Shown in pieces: positions 54,004-63,273 of a DNA stretch of 64,000 bases. Position numbers and translations under genes: made by a program. The stretch is from positions 124,001-188,000 of the forward strand of contig NZ_PDOC01000005.1 of NCBI RefSeq assembly GCF_002760655.1, written 5' to 3'. The DNA comes from Massilia eurypsychrophila. GTDB lineage: Bacteria; Pseudomonadota; Gammaproteobacteria; Burkholderiales; Burkholderiaceae_D. The notes below the pieces were generated by a model. It was not told where the DNA came from. It made no database searches and saw nothing but the letters and a program-made list of their open reading frames with translations. The first letter of the stretch is position 1. Every line of letters begins with the position of its first letter.

Positions 54004-56667
54004 ATGGCCGACATCAGTCGCGTTGCACTGTTTGGAAAGCTGAACAGCCTGTGCTACCGGGCGATCGAGAGCAGCACCGTATTCTGCAAATTGCGCGGCA
54101 ACCCGTATGTGGAGGTCGCGCACTGGATGCACCAGATCCTGCAGCTGCAGGACTCGGACCTGGTGCGCATCATCAAGCAGTACGACATCGACCAGGCGGC
54201 GCTGGCGCGCGACCTGACCGCCGCGCTCGACCGCCTGCCGCGCGGCTCGACGTCGGTCACCGACCTGTCGTCGCAGCTGGAAGAATCGGTCGAGCGGGCC
54301 TGGGTGTACGGCACGCTGATGTTCGGCGAATCGCAGATCCGCTCCGGCCACCTGGTGATCGGCATGCTGAAGACGAACGGCCTGCGCAACTCGCTGTACG
54401 GCATGTCGAAGCAGTTCGAAAAGATCAAGCTCGAGCACCTGGGCGACAATTTTGCCAGGCTGCTGAACGCGTCGCCGGAAGCGCAGATGAGCGCCACCGA
54501 CGGCTTCACCGGCGGCGGCGCGGCGCCCGGCGAAGCGAGCGGCGCGATCGCCCCGGCGGCGATGGGCAAGCAGGAAGCGCTGAAAAAGTTCACCGTCGAC
54601 CTGACCGAGCAGGCGCGCAGCGGCAAGATGGACCCGATCGTCGGGCGCGACGACGAGATCCGCCAGATGGTCGACATCCTGATGCGGCGGCGCCAGAACA
54701 ATCCGATCATGATCGGCGAGGCCGGCGTCGGCAAGACGGCGGTGGTGGAAGGCTTCGCCCAGCGCATCGCGCGCGGCGACGTGCCGCCGTCGCTCAAGGA
54801 CGTCGAACTGCGCACGCTCGACGTCGGCCTGCTGCAGGCCGGCGCCAGCATGAAGGGCGAATTCGAACAGCGCCTGCGCTCGGTCATCGACGAGGTTCAG
54901 GCCAGCGCCAAACCGATCATCCTGTTCATCGACGAGACCCACACGCTGGTCGGCGCCGGCGGCGCGGCCGGCACCGGCGATGCCGCCAACCTGCTCAAAC
55001 CGGCTCTGGCGCGCGGCACCTTGCGCACCATCGGCGCGACCACCTTCGCCGAGTACAAGAAGCACATCGAAAAGGATCCCGCCCTGACGCGGCGCTTCCA
55101 GAGCATCCAGGTCGACGAGCCGAGCGAGGAGCGCGCCATCCTGATGATGCGCGGCGTAGCCGCCACCATGGAAAAGCACCACAAGGTGCAGATTCTCGAT
55201 GAGGCGCTGGAGGCGGCAGTGAAGCTGTCGCACCGTTATATCCCGGCGCGCCAGCTGCCGGACAAGTCGGTCAGCCTGATCGACACCGCCTGCGCGCGCG
55301 TGGCCGTCAGCCTGCACGCCACGCCGGCCGAAGTGGACGACAGCCGCAAGCGCATCGAGGCGCTGGAGACCGAGCTTGCCATCATCGGGCGCGAGAGCGC
55401 GATCGGCATCGATACCGGCAAGCGCGGCCCGGACGCCGACGCGCTGCTCGGCGAGGAACGCAGCCGCCTGGCCGGCCTGGAGACGCGCTGGACCGATGAG
55501 CGCGCACTGGTCGACCAGCTGCTGTCGCTGCGCGCCCAGCTGCGCGACGGCCCGGCGGCGCTGGAACAGCGTGCCGACCTGATGGAGCAGCTGCAGGCGG
55601 TGCAAGCCAGCCTGGCGCACCTGCAGGGCGAAACGCCGCTGATCCTGCCGACCGTCGACTACCAGGCGGTGGCCGCGGTGGTGGGCGACTGGACCGGCAT
55701 CCCGGTAGGGCGCATGGCGAAAAACGAGATGGAGACGATCCTCAACATCGCCGCGCAGCTGGCCGAGCGGGTGATCGGCCAGGACCACGCGATGCAAATG
55801 ATCGCAAGGCGCATCCAGACCTCGCGCGCGGGGCTCGACAATCCGAGCAAACCGATCGGCGTGTTCATGCTGGCCGGGACCTCGGGCGTCGGCAAGACCG
55901 AAACCGCGCTGGCCCTGGCCGAAGCGCTGTACGGCGGCGAGCAAAATCTGATCACCATCAACATGAGCGAGTACCAGGAAGCGCACACGGTGTCGACGCT
56001 GAAGGGCGCGCCGCCGGGCTATGTCGGCTATGGCGAGGGCGGGGTGCTGACCGAGGCGGTGCGGCGCAAGCCGTATTCGGTGGTGCTGCTCGACGAGGTC
56101 GAAAAGGCCCATCCGGATGTGCACGAGATGTTCTTCCAGGTGTTCGACAAGGGCTCGATGGAGGACGGCGAGGGCCGCTTCATCGACTTCAAGAACACGC
56201 TGATCATCCTGACCACCAACGCCGGCACCGACCTGATCGCCGGCCTGTGCAAGGACCCGGAACTGATGCCCGACCCGGACGGCATGGCCAAGGCGCTGCG
56301 CGAGCCGCTGCTGAAGGTGTTCCCGCCGGCGCTGCTGGGGCGCCTGGTGACGATTCCGTACTACCCGCTGTCGGACGACATGCTCGCCAAAATCGTCAGG
56401 CTGCAGCTCAATCGCATCAAGAAGCGCGTCGAAGCGCGCTACAAGATTCCGTTCGAGCACAGCGAGGACGTCGTCAGGCTGGTGGTGTCGCGCTGCACCG
56501 AGAGCGAATCGGGCGGCCGCATGATCGACGCCATCCTGACCAACACGATGCTGCCCGATATATCCAGGGAATTCCTGATGCGGATGATGGAAGGCAGCCC
56601 GGTCGAAACGGTGCGGGTCGTCGTGGCGAACGGCGACTTCAGCTACACCTTCGGCGCGCCGCGCTAA
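54004..56667 (+). CDS. clpV: T6SS sheath-recycling ATPase ClpV (TssH)
   Basis: 887-aa AAA+ unfoldase of the ClpB/ClpV group that disassembles contracted sheath. The N-domain (residues 1-165) is followed by AAA-1 with Walker [14 protein letters not shown] and Walker [13 protein letters not shown]. The middle domain is short (around residues 430-540). AAA-2 follows with Walker [14 protein letters not shown] and [18 protein letters not shown]. No defect is seen. It ends 68 bp before the cargo insert. Confidence 0.96.
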   Translation: MADISRVALFGKLNSLCYRAIESSTVFCKLRGNPYVEVAHWMHQILQLQDSDLVRIIKQYDIDQAALARDLTAALDRLPRGSTSVTDLSSQLEESVERAWVYGTLMFGESQIRSGHLVIGMLKTNGLRNSLYGMSKQFEKIKLEHLGDNFARLLNASPEAQMSATDGFTGGGAAPGEASGAIAPAAMGKQEALKKFTVDLTEQARSGKMDPIVGRDDEIRQMVDILMRRRQNNPIMIGEAGVGKTAVVEGFAQRIARGDVPPSLKDVELRTLDVGLLQAGASMKGEFEQRLRSVIDEVQASAKPIILFIDETHTLVGAGGAAGTGDAANLLKPALARGTLRTIGATTFAEYKKHIEKDPALTRRFQSIQVDEPSEERAILMMRGVAATMEKHHKVQILDEALEAAVKLSHRYIPARQLPDKSVSLIDTACARVAVSLHATPAEVDDSRKRIEALETELAIIGRESAIGIDTGKRGPDADALLGEERSRLAGLETRWTDERALVDQLLSLRAQLRDGPAALEQRADLMEQLQAVQASLAHLQGETPLILPTVDYQAVAAVVGDWTGIPVGRMAKNEMETILNIAAQLAERVIGQDHAMQMIARRIQTSRAGLDNPSKPIGVFMLAGTSGVGKTETALALAEALYGGEQNLITINMSEYQEAHTVSTLKGAPPGYVGYGEGGVLTEAVRRKPYSVVLLDEVEKAHPDVHEMFFQVFDKGSMEDGEGRFIDFKNTLIILTTNAGTDLIAGLCKDPELMPDPDGMAKALREPLLKVFPPALLGRLVTIPYYPLSDDMLAKIVRLQLNRIKKRVEARYKIPFEHSEDVVRLVVSRCTESESGGRMIDAILTNTMLPDISREFLMRMMEGSPVETVRVVVANGDFSYTFGAPR

Positions 56668-56735
56668 TGCCAGGCACCAGTCATATTTGCAGCCTTCACT
56701 ACTGAATGGCAATCGAGTTTATACCCGGAGGAATC

Positions 56736-57803
56736 ATGGCTAACGAACGATTTGGTACCGAATACGAAGCGCAGCGGCAGCTGCTGGAATCCGCCACCCT
56801 GGCCGGCTCGGTGGCCGGCATGCAGGACCTGAAGAAGGTGCTGCGCTCCAGCGGCCCGGATCGCAACCACGCCGCCGCGCTGGACAACTTCCGCAACATC
56901 GCGCTCAGGTTCAAGCAGGGCGAGCGCCTCATGGAGGCGGCCGACATGAGTCCGACCGGCACCGGCACGCCGGCCGAGGCCAGCGTCGAAAAGGCGGGAT
57001 TGCTGAAATTTTTGCGCCACCTGTACCTCGTCGGTGAGCGCGGCAGCCAGCAGGTGTGGGTGTTGTCGACGCCGGCAGCCTACCGCAACTTCCCGCGCGA
57101 CGAACTGCTCAGCGCCAAAACGAGCCACGCGGCGGTCAAGGCCAAGCTCGACGACGTCATCGAAAAATTCGACCCGGACACGCGCAAGCGCTTCGGCGAA
57201 GCGACCCAACTGGGGCTGGCGTGGATCGAGGCGGCCAAGGCGGTATTGGCGAGCGCCGGCTCGGACGCCAAGTCGATGGCCAAGGTGAAACGCTGGTTCG
57301 CCGCCAGCACCACGCCGGACACCGACCTGAATGCGACGATCGCCAGCGTACTGGCCGGCTTCAAGAAGATGGCAAGCAGCCTTAATAGCAACCTGGTGGT
57401 CATCACCGACCTGCCGCAAAAGCGCAACGATCCGAACCAGGAGTACACCGAGGCCTTCATGTACTCGATCGGCGCGGCGGCCGAAAGCCCGCGCACGATC
57501 TACATCGAACAGGCCCTGTTCCACAATTTCGACATCTCGGTGCTGCACGACATGAAGAAGAACTGGACGCGCGTCATCGTGCACGAGTGCTCACACATCG
57601 ACGGGCGCACCGCCGACAAGGCATACGCCCATTCGGGCATCGGCGTCGGCACCCACATCACCGCGGCGGAAGCGGCCGTGAATGCCGATTCGTGGGCGTT
57701 CTTCGCCGCCGATTGCGGCGGCGCCCTGACCGATGGCGACATCTTGCGTGCCACCGGCGGCACCGCCGGCACGCTGACCAAGCTGGCGGCCAATTGGAAC
57801 TGA
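56736..57803 (+). CDS. Aspzincin (M35-like, peptidyl-Lys type) metallopeptidase, candidate T6SS effector
   Basis: 355 aa, no signal peptide. The C-terminal half (about 155-330) matches the M35-like lysine-specific metallo-endopeptidase domain. Zinc ligands H283 and H287 and catalytic E284 are in VHECSH; the third ligand D294 is in the G-x-T-x-D-x-x-Y pattern (GRTADKAY, residues 290-297). It has the NADSWAFFA motif (316-324), a W-F pair at 187-188 and the strand RTIYIEQALF. The first 150 residues match nothing I know and could dock to the tip or Hcp. GGAGGAATC precedes ATG 56736. It sits between clpV and a PAAR-like/VgrG pair, the usual cargo position. Proteolysis of periplasmic or cytosolic targets in rival cells is inference. 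Confidence 0.8.
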   Translation: MANERFGTEYEAQRQLLESATLAGSVAGMQDLKKVLRSSGPDRNHAAALDNFRNIALRFKQGERLMEAADMSPTGTGTPAEASVEKAGLLKFLRHLYLVGERGSQQVWVLSTPAAYRNFPRDELLSAKTSHAAVKAKLDDVIEKFDPDTRKRFGEATQLGLAWIEAAKAVLASAGSDAKSMAKVKRWFAASTTPDTDLNATIASVLAGFKKMASSLNSNLVVITDLPQKRNDPNQEYTEAFMYSIGAAAESPRTIYIEQALFHNFDISVLHDMKKNWTRVIVHECSHIDGRTADKAYAHSGIGVGTHITAAEAAVNADSWAFFAADCGGALTDGDILRATGGTAGTLTKLAANWN

Positions 57804-57895
57804 AAACAGCGGCGGCCCGCTGCGCCATCGTGGCGCTGGCCATCGCCTGCGCTGCGTGCACCAGCGCGCCGCGTCAACACTTCAAGGAGAATGCC

Positions 57896-58243
57896 ATGTC
57901 ATCCGAAATCACCAGCAGCGCCAGCAGGGTCGGCATGCCGGCGCTGCCACCGATCACTTTCGAAGGAAAGCGCTACCAGCAGATCATGAACGGCGAACGC
58001 GAAGGCCTGGGACAGCGCACCGGCCTGATGTCGGTACTCGACCTGGCCAGCGGCGCCGAGCCGAAGGTGGTGAAAATCTATGACTATCCGCGCGAGGCGG
58101 GGCTGGAAGCGGACGCCGGCGATGTCTTCTTCAAGGTATTCGAACTGGACGCCGGCCGGCGCGTGCTGCAGATCGAAAACGAGCGGCGCCAGCGTTTTGC
58201 CTACGGCATCGACGACGGCATCGTGCGCGAACTGGCGCCGTAA
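57896..58243 (+). CDS. Unknown small protein, candidate immunity partner of the metallopeptidase
   Basis: 115 aa from ATG 57896, which has a near-perfect AAGGAGA ribosome-binding site. I recognise no family. Visible features are ITFEGKRYQQIMNGEREGLG, a strand-rich core (PKVVKIYDYPREAG, DVFFKVFELDAGRRVLQIEN) and an acidic overall content. The same frame is open upstream to TTG 57794, which would add a lipoprotein-like leader (AIVALAIACAACTSAP), giving 149 aa and a periplasmic location. Being directly downstream of a putative toxic peptidase suggests immunity, or alternatively an adaptor for loading on the PAAR-like protein. Confidence 0.7.
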   Translation: MSSEITSSASRVGMPALPPITFEGKRYQQIMNGEREGLGQRTGLMSVLDLASGAEPKVVKIYDYPREAGLEADAGDVFFKVFELDAGRRVLQIENERRQRFAYGIDDGIVRELAP

Positions 58244-58252
58244 GGGGACGCC

Positions 58253-58642
58253 ATGCCGAACCAGGTTTCGATGGGAGCACTGATGACCTGCACCTTTGGC
58301 GCGGCGCCGTCGGCGCTGGTGGTCCTGCCGAAGAACAAGGTGCTGTGCGAAGGGCCGCCGGCGGCCAACATCATGGACCACGTCCCTTTGATGAACATCA
58401 TGCCGTTCGCCGTCTGCAGCTCGCCGGCCAATCCGGTGGTGGCCGCGGCGACGGCGGCGGCGCTTGGCGTGCTGACGCCAATGCCGTGCATCCCGGCCAC
58501 CAGCGCGCCGTGGGTGCCGGGTGCGCCGACGGTATTGATCGCCAATATGCCGGCGCTCGACAATATCTCCAAATGCATGTGCAACTGGGGTGGCGTGATC
58601 GCTTTCAGCAGCGCCGGCACCGTCAAGACCATGATCCCCTAA
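58253..58642 (+). CDS. PAAR-like tip protein (DUF4280 type)
   Basis: 129-aa protein rich in Pro, Ala and Cys: GALMTCTFGAAPSALVVLP, NIMPFAVCSSPANPVVAAAT, GVLTPMPCIPATS and SKCMCNWGGVIAFSSAGT. This is the DUF4280/PAAR-like pattern, a cone that caps the VgrG spike and often carries or recruits effectors. It lies nine bases before vgrG and directly after the candidate effector/immunity pair. No C-terminal toxin extension is present, so the cargo is encoded separately. Confidence 0.85.
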   Translation: MPNQVSMGALMTCTFGAAPSALVVLPKNKVLCEGPPAANIMDHVPLMNIMPFAVCSSPANPVVAAATAAALGVLTPMPCIPATSAPWVPGAPTVLIANMPALDNISKCMCNWGGVIAFSSAGTVKTMIP

Positions 58643-58650
58643 GAGACTGT

Positions 58651-60546
58651 ATGCCAGCCATCCAAGCCAATCGCCAGGTATCGGTCAAGACCGCGCTGGC
58701 CGACGACGTGCTGCTGTTTGCCTCGATGAGCGGCTCCGAGCAGCTCGGACGTCTGTCCGAATTTCGCGTGCGCCTGCTCAGCCTCGACAACAGCGTCAGG
58801 ATCGCCGACGTGCTTGGCAAGCCAATGTCGGTCGTTCTCGACACGGACGCCGCCGGCGAAGTGCGCCACTTTCACGGCATCGTCACCAGGTTCGGCAGCA
58901 CCGGCTGGCGCGGCGACTTCGCCACGTACGAGGCGACCATCCATCCCGGCCTGTGGCTGCTGACGCGCTCGTCGAACTGCCGCATCTTCCAGAAGATGTC
59001 GGTGCCCGATATCGTTGGGCAGGTCTGCGGCGCGTACGGCGCCAGCGTGGCGCTGTCGTCCAGGGTCGAAGGCAGCTATCCCGTATTGACGTATTGCGTG
59101 CAGTACCGCGAGACCGACTTTCATTTCGTCTGCCGATTGCTAGAAGAAGCCGGTATCTACTTCTACTTCACCCATGGCGCCAGCGCGCACACGATGGTGC
59201 TGGCCGACTCGTACAGCGCGCACGACAGCATCGCCGGCTACGACACGTTGAAGTTTTCTTCGGCCAGCCGCGGCAGCGCCGACGTCGGCGAGAGCATGAC
59301 GCATTGGTCGGCCAGCGGCGAGATCCAGTCGAGCAGTTATGCGCTCAACGACTTCGATTTCGAAAAGGCCGCCTCCAGTGCCAGCGGCGGCCTAAGGTCG
59401 ACGGCAAATATCGCTGCCGGCTTCGGCCAGCCAGCCTACGACATGTTCGATTACCCGGGCAATTACAACGCCGCCGCCGACGGCAACGCGCTGGCGCGCG
59501 CGCGCATGGAAAGCCTGCACGGGCAGTGCGAGCAGGTCAGCGCGCGCACCAACGCCCGCGGCCTGTTCCCGGGCGGCCTGTTCACGCTGGCGGACCATCC
59601 GCGCCCGGACCAGAACCGCAGCTACCTGGTTACGGCGGCCAGCTACGAAATCACCAGCAGCGAGTACACCGGCGGCGGCGGCGCACCGGCGCTCGACTTC
59701 GAATGCCGCCTGAGCGCGACCGGCAAGGAATACGCCTACCGGCCAATGCCGACGCTGGCCAGGCCCGTCGTGCAGGGGCCGCAGACGGCGATGGTGGTGG
59801 GCCCGTCCGGCCAGGAGATCCATACCGATAAATATGGCCAGGTCAAGGTGCAGTTCCACTGGGACCGGCTCGGCAAGAGCGACGAGAACAGTTCGTGCTG
59901 GCTGCGGGTGGCACAGGGCTGGGCCGGCAAGGGATGGGGCGCGATGACGATCCCGCGCATTGGCATGGAGGTAGTGGTCAGCTTCCTCGAGGGCGACCCG
60001 GACCGCCCGCTGGTCACCGGCTGCGTCTACAACTCCGATGCGATGCCGCCGTACGGTCTCGACGGCGCGCAGACCGTCTCGACCTTCAAGACCAATTCGT
60101 CGGAGGGCGGCGACGGCTTTAACGAATTGCGCTTCGAGGACAAGAAGGGCGAGGAGGAAGTGTTCATTCAGGCCGAGCGCGACTTCAAGCGCCTGGTGAA
60201 GAACAACGACACGCTCAAGGTGGGCTTCGAGGTGGCCGACAAGGGCGACCAGACCATCGGCATCAAGAACGACCAGGCGCTCGATATCGGCAACGACCAG
60301 AAGGTCGACATCGGCAACGACCAGAAGGTCAAGGCCGGCAACACCATCGTCATCGAGGCCGGCACGTCGATCGAACTGAAGGTAGGCAGCAGCAGCGTCA
60401 AGATCGAGGGCGCGAAAATCACCATCAAGTCGGCCGAAATCGAAGTGGCCGCGACCGCCAACGCCAAGTACAAGGCCGGCGCCATGATGGACCTGAATGC
60501 CGGCGGCGTGATGACGCTGGCCGGGGCAATTGTGAAGATTAACTGA
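58651..60546 (+). CDS. vgrG: T6SS spike protein VgrG (TssI)
   Basis: 631-aa spike protein. The gp27-like base region (FHGIVTRFGSTGWRGDFATY, YCVQYRETDFHFVCRLLEEA) is followed by the gp5-like OB fold (GPSGQEIHTDKYGQVKVQFH, GWGAMTIPRIGMEVVVSFLE) and a C-terminal beta-prism with DIGNDQKVDIGNDQKV repeats ending in ...GGVMTLAGAIVKIN. There is no evolved effector domain. The start ATG 58651 sits after the PAAR-like gene; the open frame before it is shadow sequence. Confidence 0.96.
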   Translation: MPAIQANRQVSVKTALADDVLLFASMSGSEQLGRLSEFRVRLLSLDNSVRIADVLGKPMSVVLDTDAAGEVRHFHGIVTRFGSTGWRGDFATYEATIHPGLWLLTRSSNCRIFQKMSVPDIVGQVCGAYGASVALSSRVEGSYPVLTYCVQYRETDFHFVCRLLEEAGIYFYFTHGASAHTMVLADSYSAHDSIAGYDTLKFSSASRGSADVGESMTHWSASGEIQSSSYALNDFDFEKAASSASGGLRSTANIAAGFGQPAYDMFDYPGNYNAAADGNALARARMESLHGQCEQVSARTNARGLFPGGLFTLADHPRPDQNRSYLVTAASYEITSSEYTGGGGAPALDFECRLSATGKEYAYRPMPTLARPVVQGPQTAMVVGPSGQEIHTDKYGQVKVQFHWDRLGKSDENSSCWLRVAQGWAGKGWGAMTIPRIGMEVVVSFLEGDPDRPLVTGCVYNSDAMPPYGLDGAQTVSTFKTNSSEGGDGFNELRFEDKKGEEEVFIQAERDFKRLVKNNDTLKVGFEVADKGDQTIGIKNDQALDIGNDQKVDIGNDQKVKAGNTIVIEAGTSIELKVGSSSVKIEGAKITIKSAEIEVAATANAKYKAGAMMDLNAGGVMTLAGAIVKIN

Positions 60547-60560
60547 GAGGCGAACGTGGC

Positions 60561-61922
60561 ATGCTGTTGACCTTACGGATTCTGAGTTACCGCAACCAGC
60601 CGGTGCCAGGCGGGGGAGCCGGGCGCTTCGCCGCGGCCGGCGGCACGCTCGGACGCGGCGCGGACAACGACCTGGTGCTGGACGATCCGGGCAAATACAT
60701 CTCGCGCGTGCATGCCAGGGTGTCGCTGCGCGATGGCGCCTTCTACCTCGAGGATGTCGGCAGCAACGCCAGCGTGATCAACGACCGCCCGCTCGGCAAC
60801 GGCCGGGAGACCGCGCTCGGACATGGCGACCGGGTAGTGATCGGCGACTACCTGTTGCAGGCGGTGCTGGAGGAAGAGGAAGTATCCGCGGTGGCGCCGG
60901 CGCCCGTCAACAACGTCGAACTGCCACTGTTTGTACCGCCGCCGGTTGCGATGCAGGCGCCCTTGCCGCCGTTCGAGCCGGTGGCGTTGGCCCAGCCTCC
61001 CGCGCCGGCGCCGCGGTTTCCCGATGCGCTGGCCGGCGCCAGCATCCTCGACGTCGGCGCGCCGGGCCAGTTCGGGGCCGACCCGCTGGGCCTGAACCAG
61101 TTCGCGCAGGCGCCGGCCAAACCGGCGCACGCAGCCGACAGCGACCATGTGTCGCCCGAACTGGCCGCGTTCAGCATGCCGCAGCCGGCGGCATTTGCGA
61201 TCCCGCACGACTACAATCCGCTGTCCGACCTGTTTCCGCAAGCGGCGCCCGCGCCCATGCCAGAGCGGGCTGCCGCGCCAGCGCCGGAGCGGCCTGCCGC
61301 GCCGCTGGCCGGCGACGACAACGAGGTGATGGCGGCGCTGCTGCGCGGCCTTGGACTACCCGGGCTGAAGCTCACCCGTACCGGCGCCGAGGTGGCAGAG
61401 ACGGTCGGCGCCATGCTGCGCGAAGCGACCGCCGGCACCGTCGACGTGCTGATGGCGCGCGCGCTGACGAAGAAAGAAAGCCGCATCGAGATGACGATGC
61501 TGGCCGTACGCGCCAACAATCCGCTCAAGTTCTTCCCCAACGCGGAGGGCGCCCTGACCCAGATGCTGAACAACTCGATGGCCGGCTACCTGCCGCCGGT
61601 GCAGGCAATGGCCAGCGCCTTCGACGACCTGCGCGCGCACGAGCTGGCGGTGATCGCCGGCATGCGCGCGGCGCTGGCGGCGGTGCTGCACCGCTTCGAT
61701 CCGCAGCAGATCGAGCGCCGCCTGGCCGAACCGACCGTGATGGACAAGATGCTCAGTTCGAACCGCAAGGCCAAGCTGTGGGATGGCCTGGTCGACGTAT
61801 ATGGCGAGATCGCGCGCGAAGCGGACGACGACGTCCAGCGCCTGTACGGCGAAAAATTTTCGGAAGCATATGAAGAGCAGGTCGCGCGGCTGCGGCAGGC
61901 GAAGGCCGTACGTAATCACTGA
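60561..61922 (+). CDS. tagH: T6SS-associated FHA-domain protein (TagH/Fha)
   Basis: 453 aa. The N-terminal FHA domain (about residues 25-95: GTLGRGADNDLVLDDPGKYI, SRVHARVSLRDGAFYLEDVG) binds phosphothreonine. A Pro/Ala-rich linker (about 110-255) follows, then the C-terminal TagH domain (about 265-450) with ARALTKKESRIEMTMLAVRA and NNPLKFFPNAEGAL. In studied systems Fha is controlled by the PpkA kinase and PppA phosphatase; neither is in the window, but the operon continues to the right. Confidence 0.93.
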   Translation: MLLTLRILSYRNQPVPGGGAGRFAAAGGTLGRGADNDLVLDDPGKYISRVHARVSLRDGAFYLEDVGSNASVINDRPLGNGRETALGHGDRVVIGDYLLQAVLEEEEVSAVAPAPVNNVELPLFVPPPVAMQAPLPPFEPVALAQPPAPAPRFPDALAGASILDVGAPGQFGADPLGLNQFAQAPAKPAHAADSDHVSPELAAFSMPQPAAFAIPHDYNPLSDLFPQAAPAPMPERAAAPAPERPAAPLAGDDNEVMAALLRGLGLPGLKLTRTGAEVAETVGAMLREATAGTVDVLMARALTKKESRIEMTMLAVRANNPLKFFPNAEGALTQMLNNSMAGYLPPVQAMASAFDDLRAHELAVIAGMRAALAAVLHRFDPQQIERRLAEPTVMDKMLSSNRKAKLWDGLVDVYGEIAREADDDVQRLYGEKFSEAYEEQVARLRQAKAVRNH

Positions 61923-61932
61923 ACGGGACACC

Positions 61933-63273
61933 ATGGCCTGGAAAAACAAAGTAGTCTGGTCCGAAGGCATGCTGCTGCAACCGCAGCACCTGCAGCAGCA
62001 TGACCGTTACTGGCAAAGCCAGCTCGAGGCGCGGGTCGGCGCACTGCGGCCCTACGCATGGGGATTCTCGGAATTGAGAATCGACGAGCAGCAGCTCGCG
62101 CTGGGCAAACTGGCGCTGCAGTCATGCAGCGCCGTGCTGCCCGACGGTACGCCATTTTCACTGCCGGCGGACGACGACCTGCCGCTGCCGATCGACCTGC
62201 CGCTCGATGCGCGCAACGTTCTGGTGGTGCTGGCCTTGCCGCTGCGCCGCCATGGCGTGGCCGAAGTGGGCGACGGCGCCGGCGCCGACAATTACGCCCG
62301 TCACCGCGCCGACGATTTCGAAGTCTGGGACAGCAATGGCCTCGACAACAGCGCGCTGATGCAGGTCGGGAAGCTGCGGCTGCGGCTGGCCCTGGAGGGC
62401 GAGGTGGCCAACGCCTACACCGCGCTTGGCGTGGCGCGCATCGTCGAGCGGCGCGCCGACGAGCGCGTGGTGCTCGACCCCGAGTACTGCCCGCCGTGCC
62501 TGGATTTTCGCGCCGCCCCGCGGCTGGCCGCGTTCGCCGACGAACTGGTCGGCCTGTTGCACCAGCGCGGCGACGCGCTGGCCGGACGCCTGGCGCAGCC
62601 CGGCGCCACCGGCGCTGCCGAAATTGCCGACTTCCTGCTGCTGCAGTTGCTGAACCGCGCCGAGCCGCTGTTCATGCACCTGGCCGGGGCCACCGGCGTG
62701 CATCCCGAAACGCTGTACCGCGCCATGGTCGAACTGGCGGGCGAACTGGCCACCTTCACCGAAGCGGGCAAGCGCGCGGCCGCCTATCCCACCTACCGCC
62801 ACGCGCAGCTGGCCGAGTCGTTCGCACCGGTCATCGCCGACCTGCGCCGCTCGCTGTCGATGGTGATGGATGCACAGGCGGTGCCGCTCGTGCTCGAAGA
62901 GCGCCAGTTCGGCATCCGCGTCGCGGTGCTGCCGGACCGCGAGCTGCTGCGTTCAGCCACCTTCGTGCTGGTCGTTTCGGCGCAGCTGCCGCCGGAAGCG
63001 CTGCGGGTCGGCTTCCCGGCGCACTTCAAGATCGGATCGGTGGAAGACATCCGCGACCTGGTCAATCTGCAGCTGCCCGGCATCGCGCTGCGGCCGCTGC
63101 CGGTGGCGCCGCGTCAGTTGCCGTTCTATGCCGGCCACACCTACTTTGAACTCGACAGCAGCAGCGAGTACTTCCAGCACCTTCACAAATCGGCCGGCTT
63201 CGCGATGCATGTGGCGGGCGAATTTCCGGGGCTGCAAATGCAGTTCTGGGCCATCCGCGGCAGGCCAGCGTGA
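61933..63273 (+). CDS. tssK: T6SS baseplate-membrane complex linker TssK
   Basis: 446-aa trimeric connector between baseplate and membrane complex. The N-terminus KNKVVWSEGMLLQPQHLQQH is diagnostic; other segments are PLFMHLAGATGVHPETLYRA and LPFYAGHTYFELDSSSEYFQ (in part). ATG 61933 is ten bases after the tagH stop; in-frame codons upstream overlap tagH and are shadow sequence. Confidence 0.96.
   Translation: MAWKNKVVWSEGMLLQPQHLQQHDRYWQSQLEARVGALRPYAWGFSELRIDEQQLALGKLALQSCSAVLPDGTPFSLPADDDLPLPIDLPLDARNVLVVLALPLRRHGVAEVGDGAGADNYARHRADDFEVWDSNGLDNSALMQVGKLRLRLALEGEVANAYTALGVARIVERRADERVVLDPEYCPPCLDFRAAPRLAAFADELVGLLHQRGDALAGRLAQPGATGAAEIADFLLLQLLNRAEPLFMHLAGATGVHPETLYRAMVELAGELATFTEAGKRAAAYPTYRHAQLAESFAPVIADLRRSLSMVMDAQAVPLVLEERQFGIRVAVLPDRELLRSATFVLVVSAQLPPEALRVGFPAHFKIGSVEDIRDLVNLQLPGIALRPLPVAPRQLPFYAGHTYFELDSSSEYFQHLHKSAGFAMHVAGEFPGLQMQFWAIRGRPA

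Noticed and set aside
53917-56712. A 931-codon open frame on the minus strand opposite clpV
   Set aside because: It is antisense to a complete clpV. High-GC coding DNA leaves such frames open by codon bias; its composition (many Arg, His, Ala) has no recognisable domain.
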